Below are positions 30,162-43,901 of a stretch of 64,000 nt of DNA, in pieces; position 1 is the stretch's first letter; the number at the start of each line of letters is the position of its first letter. Location of the stretch: contig NC_058196.1 in assembly GCF_907165205.1 (NCBI RefSeq), positions 11,884,501 to 11,948,500 of the forward strand, written 5' to 3'. The notes under the pieces were generated by a model, which made no database searches, was not told where the DNA came from, and worked only from the letters and a program-made list of their open reading frames with translations. The DNA is from Coccinella septempunctata. Lineage: Eukaryota > Arthropoda > Insecta > Coleoptera > Coccinellidae. The translations under genes and the position numbers were made by a program.

Positions 30162-32079
30162 TAAAGTGTTAATACCACCTCCAAAATAGTAACTCGTTTA
30201 ACGCTCTCACCTCATATATATCGATGTCACCTCCGAAATCGGAGGTGACAACGTTTTGCCTTGTTTTTTAGCTTGTTAGATTCAGGAGGCTTCAGGGACC
30301 AACATATCAAAAAATCGTTTTGAGGTCACAACGCACCCCCTTTATGTACTGAACAATCTTTTAGTTCGAGTGTATATCACTGGCGCTAGTGTGCTGAGCT
30401 GTATATCGGAGAATTACACTGAAAGACTCTTTGCTCGTTTGCACCTCCGAAAATGGCAACGTTGTACTGTGAAAGCAGATGTAGACAGGCGGAATATCAG
30501 TATACGGAGGAATTAAGTAATGAGAGGCGCAGCGCGTTTTCTCCTCCATTATTGCAAGCCAGTCGGCATATCTCAACGATTTTTTATCGCATTCCTTTGT
30601 AGGGGAAAGAATCACGTGAAAGAGAACCAATCTTGGCTCTCTCGAATGGGATTATGACTGTTTATATTTCATCGTGCGTATATCTATGCATCCGTTGAAC
30701 TTCTTTCATCTCAAGCTTACACTATAATTCTGAATTTGGCGAACTATTTCATTACCTATCTGAAAACGAATCGATTTGAGTCTTGTCCATAATGATATTT
30801 CTTCTCTCTATGGAAATGATCCATATAGATAATACTACCTATTAGTATAACGAATAATCAGTATTGTATCATTGCATATAATAAAATAACCTGTTCAGAG
30901 AAAAACATTTTTTGGATAAGAAAATTCAGATGTTAATGGTGATGAATATTCAAGGACAATGAGCCAATCCAAAAATTTTCATTTCAGAATCAGGAGAAAA
31001 AAATGCTACAAATTTCACAATATCACAGAAATGAACAACGTCGGCTAAACCGAATGTTTGACATTGTGTTATTTCAAATGGAACGCTCTTTATATTTTTC
31101 TTGAATCAGATTTCTCAAAGATTTTGAGGAATCCTTTGCTCAGAAACATCTCTTTTATTATCGATTATGTTTGAATATTGGATTTTCCCAAAAATTTGAA
31201 GAGCTTGTAGCATCTCTCTGGTTTAAATATTTCAGTGATGTATCATAAAGAAAATTACCAATTATATCGAAACAAGTAAGATTTTATGAAGAATTCGCCA
31301 AAACAGATTTGCATTTTTCGATAGATCATACAGGGTGTAAGGGAAAAAATAAACAATATTGAAGTCTTTGGAAGGCCTCGAGTCAACATATTTTGAAATT
31401 GCAACCATATTTTTGTCAAGATATAATGAATCTTCAAAATGAAGTTAATAATATAGATACATACTCGGATACATATGATTGAGATACAGATGATTGATTA
31501 ACTTCTACTATCTAAAATAAAAAGGTACATAGATAAAATATAGCTATATACAGGATATCTGTAAACAAATGCGAAGGAATAAGGGAGATGATTCCTTAAT
31601 GAAAATAAGCGGGGGTATTTCCTGTAAATTTTCCAAATCGACAGCCCTTCCAAGATACAGCCTTTGGAAGGCGATGACGAGTTTACAGTTTTTAATTTTT
31701 TTTACAGGTTCTAAAAAACACTGAGTCATAAAACTATACATATTATGAAGCACTGAGTAGATTGTTACCAGTTTCAACTTCGGCAAGCTCGTAGTTTAGG
31801 CGGTAAATTGCTATCGATTTTTTCAATGTGTCTCTCCCTTAAATTCAAAAATTTCTGTGAAAATGTTGAAATTTGAGTTATTATGCTATTGTCATAGAAG
31901 TATACGAAACTAGTAGGTCGGGGGATCCAAGATTTCGGGCCGATTCACCTTAAAAAACATAATAAAATGAATTTCGTGAATACCTACCGAGGCTGAAAAC
32001 CACTTTTCTCCGCTATAAAAAATTAGTATTATTCCAATAATATACCGACTTAATGAATGCTACATTGCTATTACTATAA

Positions 32080-32201
32080 GGCCCGGTTGTTCAGTTCAGG
32101 ATGAGGCCGAGATTTAAGATGATACTAGATCATCTTACAGAACTGAACTGAAATGTCAAAATCAATCTAGGATAAACTTTAATCCCGAACTGAACAACTG
32201 C
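32080..32201. mobile_element. Palindromic MITE, unit 4
   Basis: Fold-back with GGCCCGGTTGTTCAGTT at the left and AACTGAACAACTG at the right. Confidence 0.75.
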
Positions 32202-33188
32202 TATACATGTAGAGTTTCGGATTTTGCGAGAATCTACTACTTTTTCTTCAAAACAACAACTACGCTGAAGGAAATGTGATTGACTGTTAGCGACGCGGAA
32301 TATCAACCATCTAAATTCTGTAGTCCATACAAATTTTTTTGAACTTTCATCATACTATATAGCAGTCGGATACTGAAATCCGTCATTTCTCAAAATGAGT
32401 TGTAAGTTCATAGACTGACCAACATTTTCGAAAGCTATTGATCTATTAATTAAATCGTTCTATAATTGGTCCTAAATTGACAGTAGTATTGTGAAAAACG
32501 ATATGCAGCGGATTATCTAAACACGAAATAAATTCTGAAATGTTTCGGATCATAAGGTTAATTGAATAAGTATCTTGTTCGTATCATTTGTTGAACTTCA
32601 TTATTCTAAATATTCTTCAATGAATGAAAATATAATATCAACACACATAATTTTTTGATTTATTCGTCATCAAATCATTAAATAAATCGTTTCTCGAAAA
32701 GTTTCGAGTCTTGGGGCAAATATAATATTGAATTATTTACATCATTATTTGTCGAACTTCAAAGTTCTGAATGAATTAAAATCTAAACTTGACAATATAC
32801 GAGACAGTTTTCGCAAGAGTTTCAATGAAATCTCAAAATTTTCATCATTCTGGAGCATTCTGGACATCAATAATTCTCGAATCATCCATGGCATAAATTC
32901 AATTTTATCCAATATAACACGCCAAACGAAATGTTACTCGAACTCATCTTGAGCAATTCGTTCCTAAAAAGCTCGAATCAGGTAGAAAAGTTTGAACCCT
33001 TCGTATCAGCATTAACACGTGTTTTGCAGTAAACAGATGCCGATTTCATTTTCAACGGGCAATGTAACCAGGGTCGGGGGGATGAACCAGAGTCTCTGGA
33101 TGAACGTTTCTCACAACAAGAAGAATTTGAATTTTCATATGAGGGTGAGGGCATTTGTTTCAAAATTTTCAGAGTACAAGGAGTATAC

Positions 33189-35311
33189 AGGGTGTTTCAC
33201 GAGTAAACAGACAAATGAAAACCGTGAATAGAGGGCATTGCGCTGAGTTCAAAATCACCCCATATACAGGGTGTCCCAAAACTAGTGAATCAAACGTCAC
33301 ACCACGATAGAGTAAACCAAATATTATCGAATGACACCAACATTAGTTCAACGAAAACGTACCGTTTCCAAAATAATCAGAATTTTATTAAAATACCTAA
33401 AGTTTCCGATTTTCGAACTATTTTTCTTGATAACAGGGCCAGTTTGTGAAGAATGATATCGATTTTAAATTATATTGAACTAAGATTATTGTTTTATCTC
33501 CCCTAATTGAAATTATTTTAAGTAGTTAATCGATAACCATAACCTTAGTCTCGACCTAAGTTGATGTTAATTGAAACAATTGTTTTTTCTACATGATTTT
33601 TAATACTCAGATTAAACAGGGGTGATAATATGGGAGAAAAACGCTATCGGCAACAGGTTAGGTTTCCTCAGAAACCGTACATTTTCGCTCAACTAATGTT
33701 GTTGTCATTCGATAGTATTTGATCTACTCTATCGTGGTGTGACGTTTGTTTCGATAGTTTCGGGGCACCCTATATATAGGTTTCTTCAGTGTTTTTTGAA
33801 ATTTCTCGAATTTCCGTTCGGCTATAACTCCTGAAATTCTCTATCAAGTCGACTGAAAATTTATATTTAGCCTTGAGTTGTTAATTTCATTGAAACAGAG
33901 CATTTAAATTCGACAAAAATCAGGACCGGGCTCAGTGAGGCTTTACTTAACTTCAAACTCATAAAAACACCGTGTATGTAGTTTTTTAATAATAATTTAA
34001 ACTTTTTTGTTATTTGCATTATTATTGTCTCAAAATGAATTGATTTTTGGGTTGCCCTTCCTGTTGATCATGTTCTAGAAAAAATTGTTTTGGTCAGACG
34101 CCTCTAAGGAATAGAGGACTTCATGAAAAATAGAAATTCTTCAAAATAGTCATTCACAATGATGAAATGTTTCAAAATTGATAATGCTCAAATATGGACG
34201 GAAGAACTACGCTAACTTGAAACTAAATATTAAAACTTGATCTTCAGAATTAATCTATTTTTCTATGGACAACTAGTTGTGTGAATGAAAACAAAGAAAG
34301 AAATCGCGGGGTGTCAGATCTGGAGATCTAGCAGTCCAATGTTGGGGTCCTACCCTTCAAATGAAATGACCTGAAATACTGATAAATACTTTTGCTGGTG
34401 CATGAATATCATCAATGTTTCAATAACAAATTGTAATAAGACCAGACCAATCCATAGATTTCAATAGATCCAATAATGAATATAACGGAATAAGTGAAGA
34501 ATTCGAAAGTGCATTTATCATACTTATTCGAAGTGCCAATCATTACCTTCACTAAAAGACCAAATGAGGTGAAAATCAATTCGAAAAATTACTTCAGGTC
34601 CACGTTAGCCATAAAAAGCGATTCATTCGGAAGATATCATGTTATAATTATTATTTTCATGATAGCGTAGTTTTTTATTGCTATTTTTGTTCATTATCAA
34701 TAATAAAGCTTATTATCACTGTGAATGATTTATCTGAATAACCAGATATGCTAAAATATCAAAAACGAAAAAATTCAGTTGAACATTTCCAATTCCATTT
34801 TTAGATCTCCACATCTGATTGGCGATCATATTCATACCATTAATTATTGTGAATTAAAATTCAATATGCAGCGCTGTTTTTTCTAGAGGCATTTCTCCAC
34901 CAAATAATTATTCATTAAAAATTATCCACTGATAAAGCATACCAAAATTTCGTTGATTTTGAGAAAATCTATGCAGATACCTGAAAAATTCAAAATTATG
35001 ACGAAAAAAACTACAGAGTGTTTTGCATGAGTTTAAGTTTGAATATGGCCTCGATGAGTCCGGTCCTGTGTTCGCCAACTTTTAATGTTCTGTTTTATTG
35101 AAACTTACAAGCTTAAGCGGATAATGAGTTTTTAGCCGAATACAACTGAATTATTTGGAGTTATAGCTGAACGAAAATTCGGGAAATTTGAATAAACTCC
35201 TCTGTATATCGGAAACGCAATGCACAAGACACACATATGAGGTGTTTTTGAACTCAGCTCAATGCCCTCTATTCACAGTTTTCGTTTGTCCGTTTACTTG
35301 TGAAACAACCT
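33189..35311. mobile_element. TIR element of ~2.1 kb in unit 4
   Basis: Left end AGGGTGTTTCACGAGTAAAC. The right end is mutated (GTGAAACAACCT). The flanks read GTATAC and GTGTAC, close to the GTACAC duplication of unit 3 when read on the minus strand. Confidence 0.72.
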
Positions 35312-36863
35312 GTGTACTGAAAAATCGCAAAAGACACCTCGAGCAATTAAGAAATGCCATTCAATCGAGGAGTTTCTTTTGATCCGCTATGATGGAAAAT
35401 GTCAATATCCAGATATAATTATTATTTATATAATAATATCTCGAAAACCAAGGCACTTTTACCAAACGTAAAATATATTTATCTGAACCGCCATAGAGTC
35501 CTCTACCCGCAGGATCCATATTATCCATTCATTACGCCACACCCTGTATAATTATTATCATTATATCAATGTATTGAAAATAAACAGACATGAATACGAG
35601 CCAGTTGTTTTGTGAGGTGAAGCCACTCTTGCTTCAAACATCTTTTAGTTATTTTGACTACTATTCACGCAAGATGATTTTTGTTGAAGAATTCAACATT
35701 CTTGTAATTATCCGTTCATTTCTTCAAGAGATACCCATTCCCTACCACTTTTGATTATTCAACTCAATGCTAACACTGCATCGAATGCATTTCATCTTCG
35801 GGTTTATTTTTTTTGAATTCTACAACTGATGTAACGTCTTCAACCTCCTGCCAAAGAAGATAAACAACAGTAATTCTCCTCAAGCTACTGATCACTTGTA
35901 TTTTCCATATAAATAACTAGATTTGGTATGTCTTCAATCAGTTTGTATAAACGTCAATTATGTTCGTTACATATTTTCGACTCAATATTTTCCGAAGTGA
36001 TTTGACATTGTGATGAAATACGTAATTACTGAGAGACTCACGTAGAACGGACTACGTAGCACTGATTTAAAACTCAAGAATGTTTCGACAAGCGTCTTAA
36101 CCCAACATTTTTGTACCATACAGATCGAAAGGCATCCAATTTCCATGGCCAATCCAGTGCTAAAATGAAAGTGAATGAAGTATAGAAGCTGAAAGTAAAA
36201 CGTATATCTTTATTGATTCATTCAGGAAAAACATTTATATGGAGTTCCTAATGTCATGAATATAATGCCCAAAAATTAGACTACTATTTCATACCAGAAC
36301 AAATTCGGTAAAATTGTCTTTTGAATTATTCCTATATGTCACGAAAAATTTCATTTTCATGCATCATTCATTTTGGGACCTATATGGTACCCCTATCGGA
36401 CGAAGTATCGTAGACATAAGCATATTTATTCAAAACTGTCCAAATTCATTTACACCGAGATCACGAACCTTATCAATCAATTATCAGCGTATGAAGTTTA
36501 TTAATATTATCTAGTATCGTTCTCGAACTATTTACAGGTTTCAATATTTGTGAATGAATCGGAAGAGCAGATGTATTCTATATATGAGTAGAATTCGAGC
36601 TGTCTTACTTTCTGTCCTCCTAAAATCTGACAACGTTGCGGGAGGTGAGAGCGCACTACTAATAAGAAATATATGCGGAGGTAGTAAGGTCTGATTCGTT
36701 TGAAGAAAAATTTTTCGATAAAAATCTTTTCCCCTCTTTAGGTACCCCTGCTATTTACCTTCCCCTCTACATATATAAACAAAAATTATTCCAATTATAT
36801 AACTGCTTCACCCGGAGGTCAGGTCGCCCAATGAACTTAACGGAGGTAGCAGCGCACTACGGG

Positions 36864-37313
<450 letters not shown>

Positions 37314-39998
37314 TGTTAATACCACCTCCAAAATAGTAACTCGTTTAACGCTCTCACCTCATATATATCGATGTCACCTCCGAAATCGGAGGTGAAAACG
37401 TTTTGCCTTGTTTTTTAGCTTGTTAGATTCAGGAGGCTTCAGGGACCAACATATCAAAAAATCGTTTTGAGGTCACAACGCACCCCCTTTATGTACTGAA
37501 CAATCTTTTAGTTCGAGTGTATATCACTGGCGCTAGTGTGCTGAGCTGTATATCGGAGAATTGCTCTGAAAGACTCTTTGCTCGTTAGCACCTCCGAAAA
37601 TGGCAACGTTGTACTGTGCAAGCAGATGTAGACAGGCGGAATATCAGTATACGGAGGAATTAAGTAAATAGAGGCGCGGCGCGTTTTCTCCTCCATTATT
37701 GCAAGCCAGGCGACATATCTTAACGATTTTTTATCGCATTCTTCTGTAGGGGAAAGAATCACGTGAAAGACAACCAATCTTGGCTCTCTCGAATGGGATT
37801 ATGACTGTTTATATTTCATCGTGCGTATATCTATGCATCCGTTGAACTTCTTTCATCTCAAGCTAACACTATAATTCTGAATTTGGCGAACTATTTCATT
37901 ACCTATCTGAAAACGAACCGATTTGAGTCTTGTCCATAATGATATTTCTTCTCTCTATGGAAATGATCCATATAGATAATACTACCTATTAGTATAACGA
38001 ATAATCGGTATTGTTACATTGCATATAATAAAATGAGCTGTTCAGAGAAAAGCATTTTTTGGATAAGAAATTTCAGATGTTAATGGTGATGAATATTCAA
38101 GGACAATGAGCCAATCCGAAAATTTTCATTTCAGAATCAGGAGAAAAAAATGCTACAAATTTCACAATATCACAGAAATGAACAACGTCTGCTAAACCGA
38201 ATGTTGGACATTGTGTTATTTCAAATGGAACGCTCTTTATATTTTTCTTAAATCGGATTGCACAATGATTTTGAGGAATCCTTTGCTCAGAAACATCTCT
38301 TTTATTATCGATTATGTTTAAAAATTGGATTTTCCCGAAAATTTTAAGAGCTTGTACCATATCTCTGGTTTAAATATTTCAGTGATATATCATAAAGAAA
38401 ATTACCAATTATATCGAAACAAGTAAGATTTTATGAAGAATTCGCCAAAACAGATTTGCATTTTTCGATAGATCATACAGGGTGTAAGGGAAAAAATAAA
38501 AAATATTGAAGTCTTTGGAAGGCCTCGAGTCAACATATTTTGAAATTGCAACCATATTTTTGTCAAGATATAATGAATCTTCAAAATGAAGTTAATAATA
38601 TAGATACATACTCGGATACATATGATTGAGATACAGATGATTGATTGGTAAATTCCCAGAAGCTATGATGAACAGCGGACACTATGATGGACGCATGATG
38701 AAAGGAGGAAGACAAAAGTTAATCTAAGTATTTTCGCATGCAGTTTTATTATTCAAAATAGATGATGATTCTCATCATCTTAACAAATCATGTGCAATTG
38801 AAATTTTTGTTTTGGTCATCGAAAATAACACATATTGATTAAACTTCTACTATCTAAAATAAAAAGGTACATAGATAAAATATAGCTATATACAGGATAT
38901 CTGTAAACAAATGCGAAGGAATAAGGAGATGATTCCTTGATGAAAATAAGCGGGGGTAGTTCCTGTAAATTTTCCAATTCAGCCCTTCGAAGATACAGCC
39001 TTTGGAAGGCGATGACGAGTTTACAGTTTTTAATTTTTTTACGGGTTCTGAAAACCACTGAGTCATAAAACTATATATATTATGAAGCACTGAGTAGATT
39101 GGTACCAGTTTCAATTTCGGCAAGCTCGTAGTTTAGGCGGTAACTTGCTATCGATTTTTTAATGTGTCTCTGCCTCGAATTCAAAAATTTCTGTTAAAAT
39201 GTTGAAATTTGAGTTATTATGCTATTGTCAATATTGTCATAAAAGTGTACGAAACTAGCAGGTCAGGGGATCCAAGATTTCGGGCCGATTCACCTTAAAA
39301 AAAAATAATAAAATGAATTTCGTAAATACCGAGGCTGAAAACCACTATCCTCCGCTATAAAAAATTAGTATTATTCCAATAATATACCGACTTAATGAAT
39401 ACTACGTTGCTATTACTATAAGGCCCGGTTGTTCAGTTCAGGATGAGGCCGAGATTTAAGATGATCCTAGATTGATTTAACAGAACTGAACTGAAATGTC
39501 AAAATCAATCTAGGATAAACTTTAATCCCGAACTGAACAACTGCTATAGATGTAGAGTTTCGGATTTTGCGAGAATCTACTACTTTTTCTTCAAAACAAC
39601 AACTACGCTGAAGGAAATGTGATTGACTGTTAGCGACACGGAATATCAACCATCTAAATTCTGTAGTCCATACAAATTTTTTTGAACTCTCATCATACTA
39701 TATAGCAGTCTGATACTGAAATCCGTCATTTGACAAAATGAGTTGTCAGTTCATAGACTGACCAACATTTTCGAAAGCTATTGATCTATTAATTAAATCG
39801 TTCTATAATTGGTCCTAAATTGACAGTCGTATTGTGAACAACGATATGCAGCGGATTATCTAAACACGAAATAAATTCTGAAATGTTTCAGATCATGAGG
39901 TTAATTGAATAAGTATCTTGTTCGTATCATTTGTTGAACTTCATTATTCTAAATATTATTCAATGAATGAAAATATAATATCAACACACATAATTTTT
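37314..39998 (-). repeat. Unit 5: inverted, truncated copy of the ~8 kb repeat
   Basis: Minus-strand copy of the last 2.7 kb of unit 3 (about 24115-26796). All four longest shared short frames are identical or differ by one residue, so it is the youngest duplication among the units. It ends inside AATTTTT at 39998, where sequence from the opposite orientation begins. Confidence 0.85.
39422..39543. mobile_element. Palindromic MITE, unit 5
   Basis: Fold-back of the GGCCCGGTTGTTCAGTT type, matching that of unit 3 but with an intact GGCC tip at its left end. Confidence 0.75.
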
Positions 39999-40239
39999 AC
40001 AGCTCAGCACACTAGCGCCAGTGATATACACTCGAACTAAAAGATTGTTCAGTACATAAAGGGGGTGCGTTGTGACCTCAAAACGATTTTTTGATATGTT
40101 GGTCCCTGAAGCCTCCTGAATCTAACAAGCTAAAAAACAAGGCAAAACGTTGTCACCTCCGATTTCGGAGGTGACATCGATATATATGAGGTGAGAGCGT
40201 TAAACGAGTTACTATTTTGGAGGTGGTATTAACACTTTA

Positions 40240-40243
<4 letters not shown>
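39999..40243 (+). repeat. 245 bp right-end fragment of the unit
   Basis: Matches 26555-26796 and carries the 24 bp palindrome (40152-40175). Together with 37314-37553 it forms inverted 240 bp arms around the rest of unit 5. Confidence 0.88.

Positions 40244-40330
<87 letters not shown>
40244..40330. repeat. (TA)n tract at the left edge of the 10.6 kb block
   Basis: TA dinucleotides between the unit right end and GTATGTCAATCC. Confidence 0.97.
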
Positions 40331-40336
<6 letters not shown>

Positions 40337-40545
40337 CAATCCTACATTTCGGGGACGAAAAAATTCGAGGATCCTACACTTTGGACCCAGAGCCTACAGT
40401 TCGGGGACGTCCCCAAAGTGTAAGCCATATTCTTGGTCAACTTATCGTACACTTTGGGTACAAAGTCCCCAAACTGTAGCATCTTTAAATATCCTACACT
40501 TTGGGTACATTTTGTAAGTTTGTTAATGCTGCAGTTTCGGTACAT
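40331..40545. repeat. Subterminal motif array (CTACAnTTTGGGGACG type)
   Basis: At least seven copies in both orientations within 215 bp: near 40341 (CTACATTTCGGGGACG), 40374 (CTACACTTTGG), 40394 (CTACAGTTCGGGGACG), 40409 (inverted CCCCAAAGTGTA), 40450 (GTACACTTTGGGTAC), 40468 (inverted CCCCAAACTGTAG) and 40494 (CTACACTTTGGGTAC). Two more occur at the other end (50808 and 50883). Such arrays are typical of transposase binding sites near transposon ends, which is an inference here. Confidence 0.6.
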
Positions 40546-41308
40546 CTGAAATATCAAAATATATTTCGATTTCCTCTAAATGGATTGCATTCAAACTTTC
40601 TCAAGAATAAATCCAAAGTGCTCTAATATTTGATACTTACATCATTCATACCATATAGTAAATGGCTTTTTTTATTTTTTTGTCGGAAAAATTTATATCA
40701 ATCGTTTGTTGGATTCGCGAAAGGTGGGGGAAGGGGGTGAATATTCAAATGATCTTATAACGAATCGTAGATTATCAGAGGACGTAAGTTATTGTTCGCT
40801 GTCAAACCGAAATATTACGACAATTTTCAACTGGAGAAGGGGTAGTTCCTATATAAATTTTTTTCGAAATCGACCTCCCTTCCAAGATACAGCCTTTGGA
40901 AGGCGATGACGAGTTGACAGTTTTTAATTTTTTTTTCGGGTTCTGAAAAACACTGAGTCATAAAACTGTACAAAATATATTATGTACTGAGTGGATGTTA
41001 CTCACACAATTTATTTCCCCCGAACGTCAATATTTGAGGTTATGAAGGTCGAGTTATCATAGTTCACATATAATTCGCCTATTTTGGCGGATTCTATCCG
41101 CTAGTAGTAAGAAACTGAATAAAACAGTTTCGAAAACAGCTACTTTCGGTACTGATGTTTGTACGATTCAATAAATCATACCGTTAGTTCCATTGTCGGG
41201 GCGACTGCTGAAAAATTGATATAAGTATATGCACAGCACTCTTAACAAGGGCTGTTGTATATGATATGTATATACTGTCATGTCGGAATAATATAGATTT
41301 AATGCTCT

Positions 41309-41590
41309 GATTGCTACATAACATTAACAGATCATTCGAAAGAAAATTGTGCATTTATAAATAAATATACCATATACATAACATGCTCATTCACAATGAT
41401 ACATATCACAGATAATACGAAATAGAAATACCATATACTTTTCATGAAAAACATCACAAATTAATGTATATGATACATGAACATTATATTATGTTTGATA
41501 TGTATCATGTGAAGTGAGCACGTTATGTATAAATATTTATTTATAAATCCACAGTTGTATTTCAAATGTTCTGTTTACGTTATGTAGCAC
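41309..41590. mobile_element. Fold-back element with ~100 bp arms
   Basis: The left arm from GCTACATAAC through TTTATAAATAAATA to ATGATACATATCA (about 41311-41412) is matched in inverted form at about 41495-41590. The centre is short and AT-rich. It is non-coding. Confidence 0.7.
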
Positions 41591-42141
41591 ACTTCTGCAT
41601 GTAACATGTTGGTTTGCTGGGGTTGCAATGTATGACACGTTGATGTTATGCAATTGTGTTTGCTGGGAAACGACTTGCTGAATTGATGAAAACTTAATAC
41701 GTTACTCCTTGTTAGTAACAAACAAACAACAATAATGAATGACAATTGACATACTGTCAAATTCCTGCATCCATCGACCGCCTTCCCCTTGCATAAAAAG
41801 AAATTGAAATCCTCGGGCTACAGCCGTCCAAAATTCAATCATGAAAATAAAATAAATCACCATTTGAAGAAATGAAATGGTGATATAGAGATGAAGAGAT
41901 ATAGAAGTATATATATCTCGTTCACTTTCAACAAGATTCAGCTCGACCTCATTTCTTTCATGCAGTGAGGACAAGGGGTACGGGATTTACGGGGAGAGTA
42001 TCGAAATCCATACGATCTGCGGTAAGGTGAACTTTATCTCAAAGTTGACCTGAGGTGAATACCTGATTGATTGGGTTGCAATTGTTATTACCATCCCCTC
42101 GAGAAAAGAAACTATATCCGCCTTTGAGTGAGGCAATGGTA

Positions 42142-42390
42142 TTTCCAAGAGAAATGGATTGTTAGAGAACGGCCCATAGAATTGCCACTACGCTGTCCAG
42201 ACTTTACACCTTCTGACTGTTTTTCCTCTACTCTTTCAAAGTAGATGCGATGTAGAAGAATTGAAAGTAAACTGGACAACGCATGTCGAGAAATTCAAGT
42301 TGAAGTTTTTCAGAACATTAGGCATGAATTTGAAAATCTTAGGTTATATTTCTGTACAAAATTATGGACAACATATTGAAAAACTTTTAT
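42142..42390 (+). pseudogene. Mariner-like transposase C-terminus, decayed
   Basis: In one frame the sequence reads PIELPLRCPDFTPSD, then KLDNACREIQVEVFQNIRHEF and LRLYFC. This matches the end of Tc1/mariner-related transposases, where the third catalytic acid sits in an SPDLTPLDFF-like motif. Here it is CPDFTPSDCF, with D near 42204. There are in-frame stops at about 42244 and after KLWTTY, and one extra A before the tryptophan codon near 42155. The catalytic N-terminal half is absent next to it. It does not join the N-terminal relic at 44055, and the order of the pieces is wrong for one element. Confidence 0.72.
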
Positions 42391-42715
42391 ACTTAGTGGA
42401 AATTTTTCATTATTTTCATGTCTTATTGAAACTCTTGCTGCGGTAACTATTGTACTGATTTTTTTTTATTTTTCGGATGTACTGGCTCAGCGTAGAGAAT
42501 TTTTGAAAAAGTCATGATATCTTATCTTCAAAATAAGTAACTCAACACGCCTTCTAGATTATAGATTTTAGGGTAGGCTGTAATCACGCTCGCAGGGTTG
42601 ATAAAAATTGATTGGAACCGACCGTATAAAATGTACCCCTACTCTACTAAAAAGATTTTGAGCGATATTGCTAGTGTTACTGGCCCCTTTAGAATAACAA
42701 TAGAACCACTTCTTT

Positions 42716-43070
42716 GTTGTTGAAATATCAATAAGAGTTTTGAGGTCGTCATCGAGACCTTTAAATCCGATATTTCACGTGGAAATATTCAACGTCGCTG
42801 GGCCGTGATTGCTTCATTTATATTCTAGAAACGGGTTCGAGTACCGAGTGAAATTTTTCTATGCTCGCTCGGTAGCGCCGAGGGCCCCATACTCCACCTC
42901 GCGTTCCCGACAAATAGGGGTTCCAAACACACGATTTTTTTTTTCGAACGAAAATGGGGCTCAACATCTGTGTACCCCACTCAGCCCTGCGCATACATTT
43001 TTTGAAGCCCTAGCACACTAGGACACCCTGGGTTACACACAGCCTGGTACCCCCGGAGGGTAACATACGA
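42716..43070 (+). repeat. SINE-like dispersed repeat, copy 1
   Basis: Shares ordered blocks with 49226-49462: TTGAAATATCAATA, GATATTTCAC, GGCCGTGAT, AGCGCCGAGGGCC and CGAAAATGG. GGTTCGAGTACC at 42834 is close to a Pol III B box, which suggests a tRNA-derived SINE. The tail is not clear. Confidence 0.5.
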
Positions 43071-43528
43071 GTCCGCAGCAGTGAAATCATAGGATAATAA
43101 CGTTACATTATAATTAATAATTCGTAAATTTTTCTTCTGATTATATATTTTCATTTCGAGAAAGGCATTTCTTCGAATTTATTATGTTCTCAGGATGTGG
43201 TAGAGGATGGCAATTTTTTTCACCTATTCCTCTGAAGCTTACCTTCTGAAATAACAATTCGACTGGACCTTACTTTACGGACGGTGATCGATTTTGTTAG
43301 TAATTTTTTTATACATCCAATTTTCTATAAGAAATCGATTGGTACCAGTTGAAATTTGAGTTATTATGCTATTTTCATAGAAGTATACGGAACTAGCAGG
43401 TCGATGGATACAAGATTTCCGGAATTTCGTGAATACCGAGGATAAAAACCACTATCCGCCACTATAAGAAATTAGTATTATTCTAATAATATATCGACTT
43501 AATTAATGCTACGTTGCTACTACTATAA

Positions 43529-43654
43529 GGCCCGGTTGTTCAGTTGAGGATTAGGCCGAGTTTTAAGATAATCCTGAATTAACTTGACAGAACTGACTTG
43601 GAATGTCAAAATTAATCTAGGATAAACTTTAATCCCGAACTGAACAACTGGGCC
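43529..43654. mobile_element. Palindromic MITE, unit 6
   Basis: Complete fold-back, GGCCCGGTTGTTCAGTT to AACTGAACAACTGGGCC, flanked by TATA on both sides. Confidence 0.78.
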
Positions 43655-43901
43655 TATACATGTAGAGTTTCGGATTTTGCGAGAATCTACTACTTTTTCT
43701 TCAAAACAACAACTACGCTGAACTGAAGTAAATGTGATTGACTGTTAGTGACACAGAATATCAACCATCTAAATTCTGTAGTCCATACAATTTTTTTTGA
43801 ATTCTCATTACACTATGTAGAAGTCTGAGTCTGATACTGAAATCCGTCATTTAACAAAATGAGTTTTCAGTTTATAGACTGACCAACATTTTCGAAAGCT
43901 A

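Noticed and set aside
41702..41974. 90-codon minus-strand frame in the unit 6 insertion
   Set aside because: Hydrophobic by virtue of AT-rich sequence, without recognisable motifs or a second copy.
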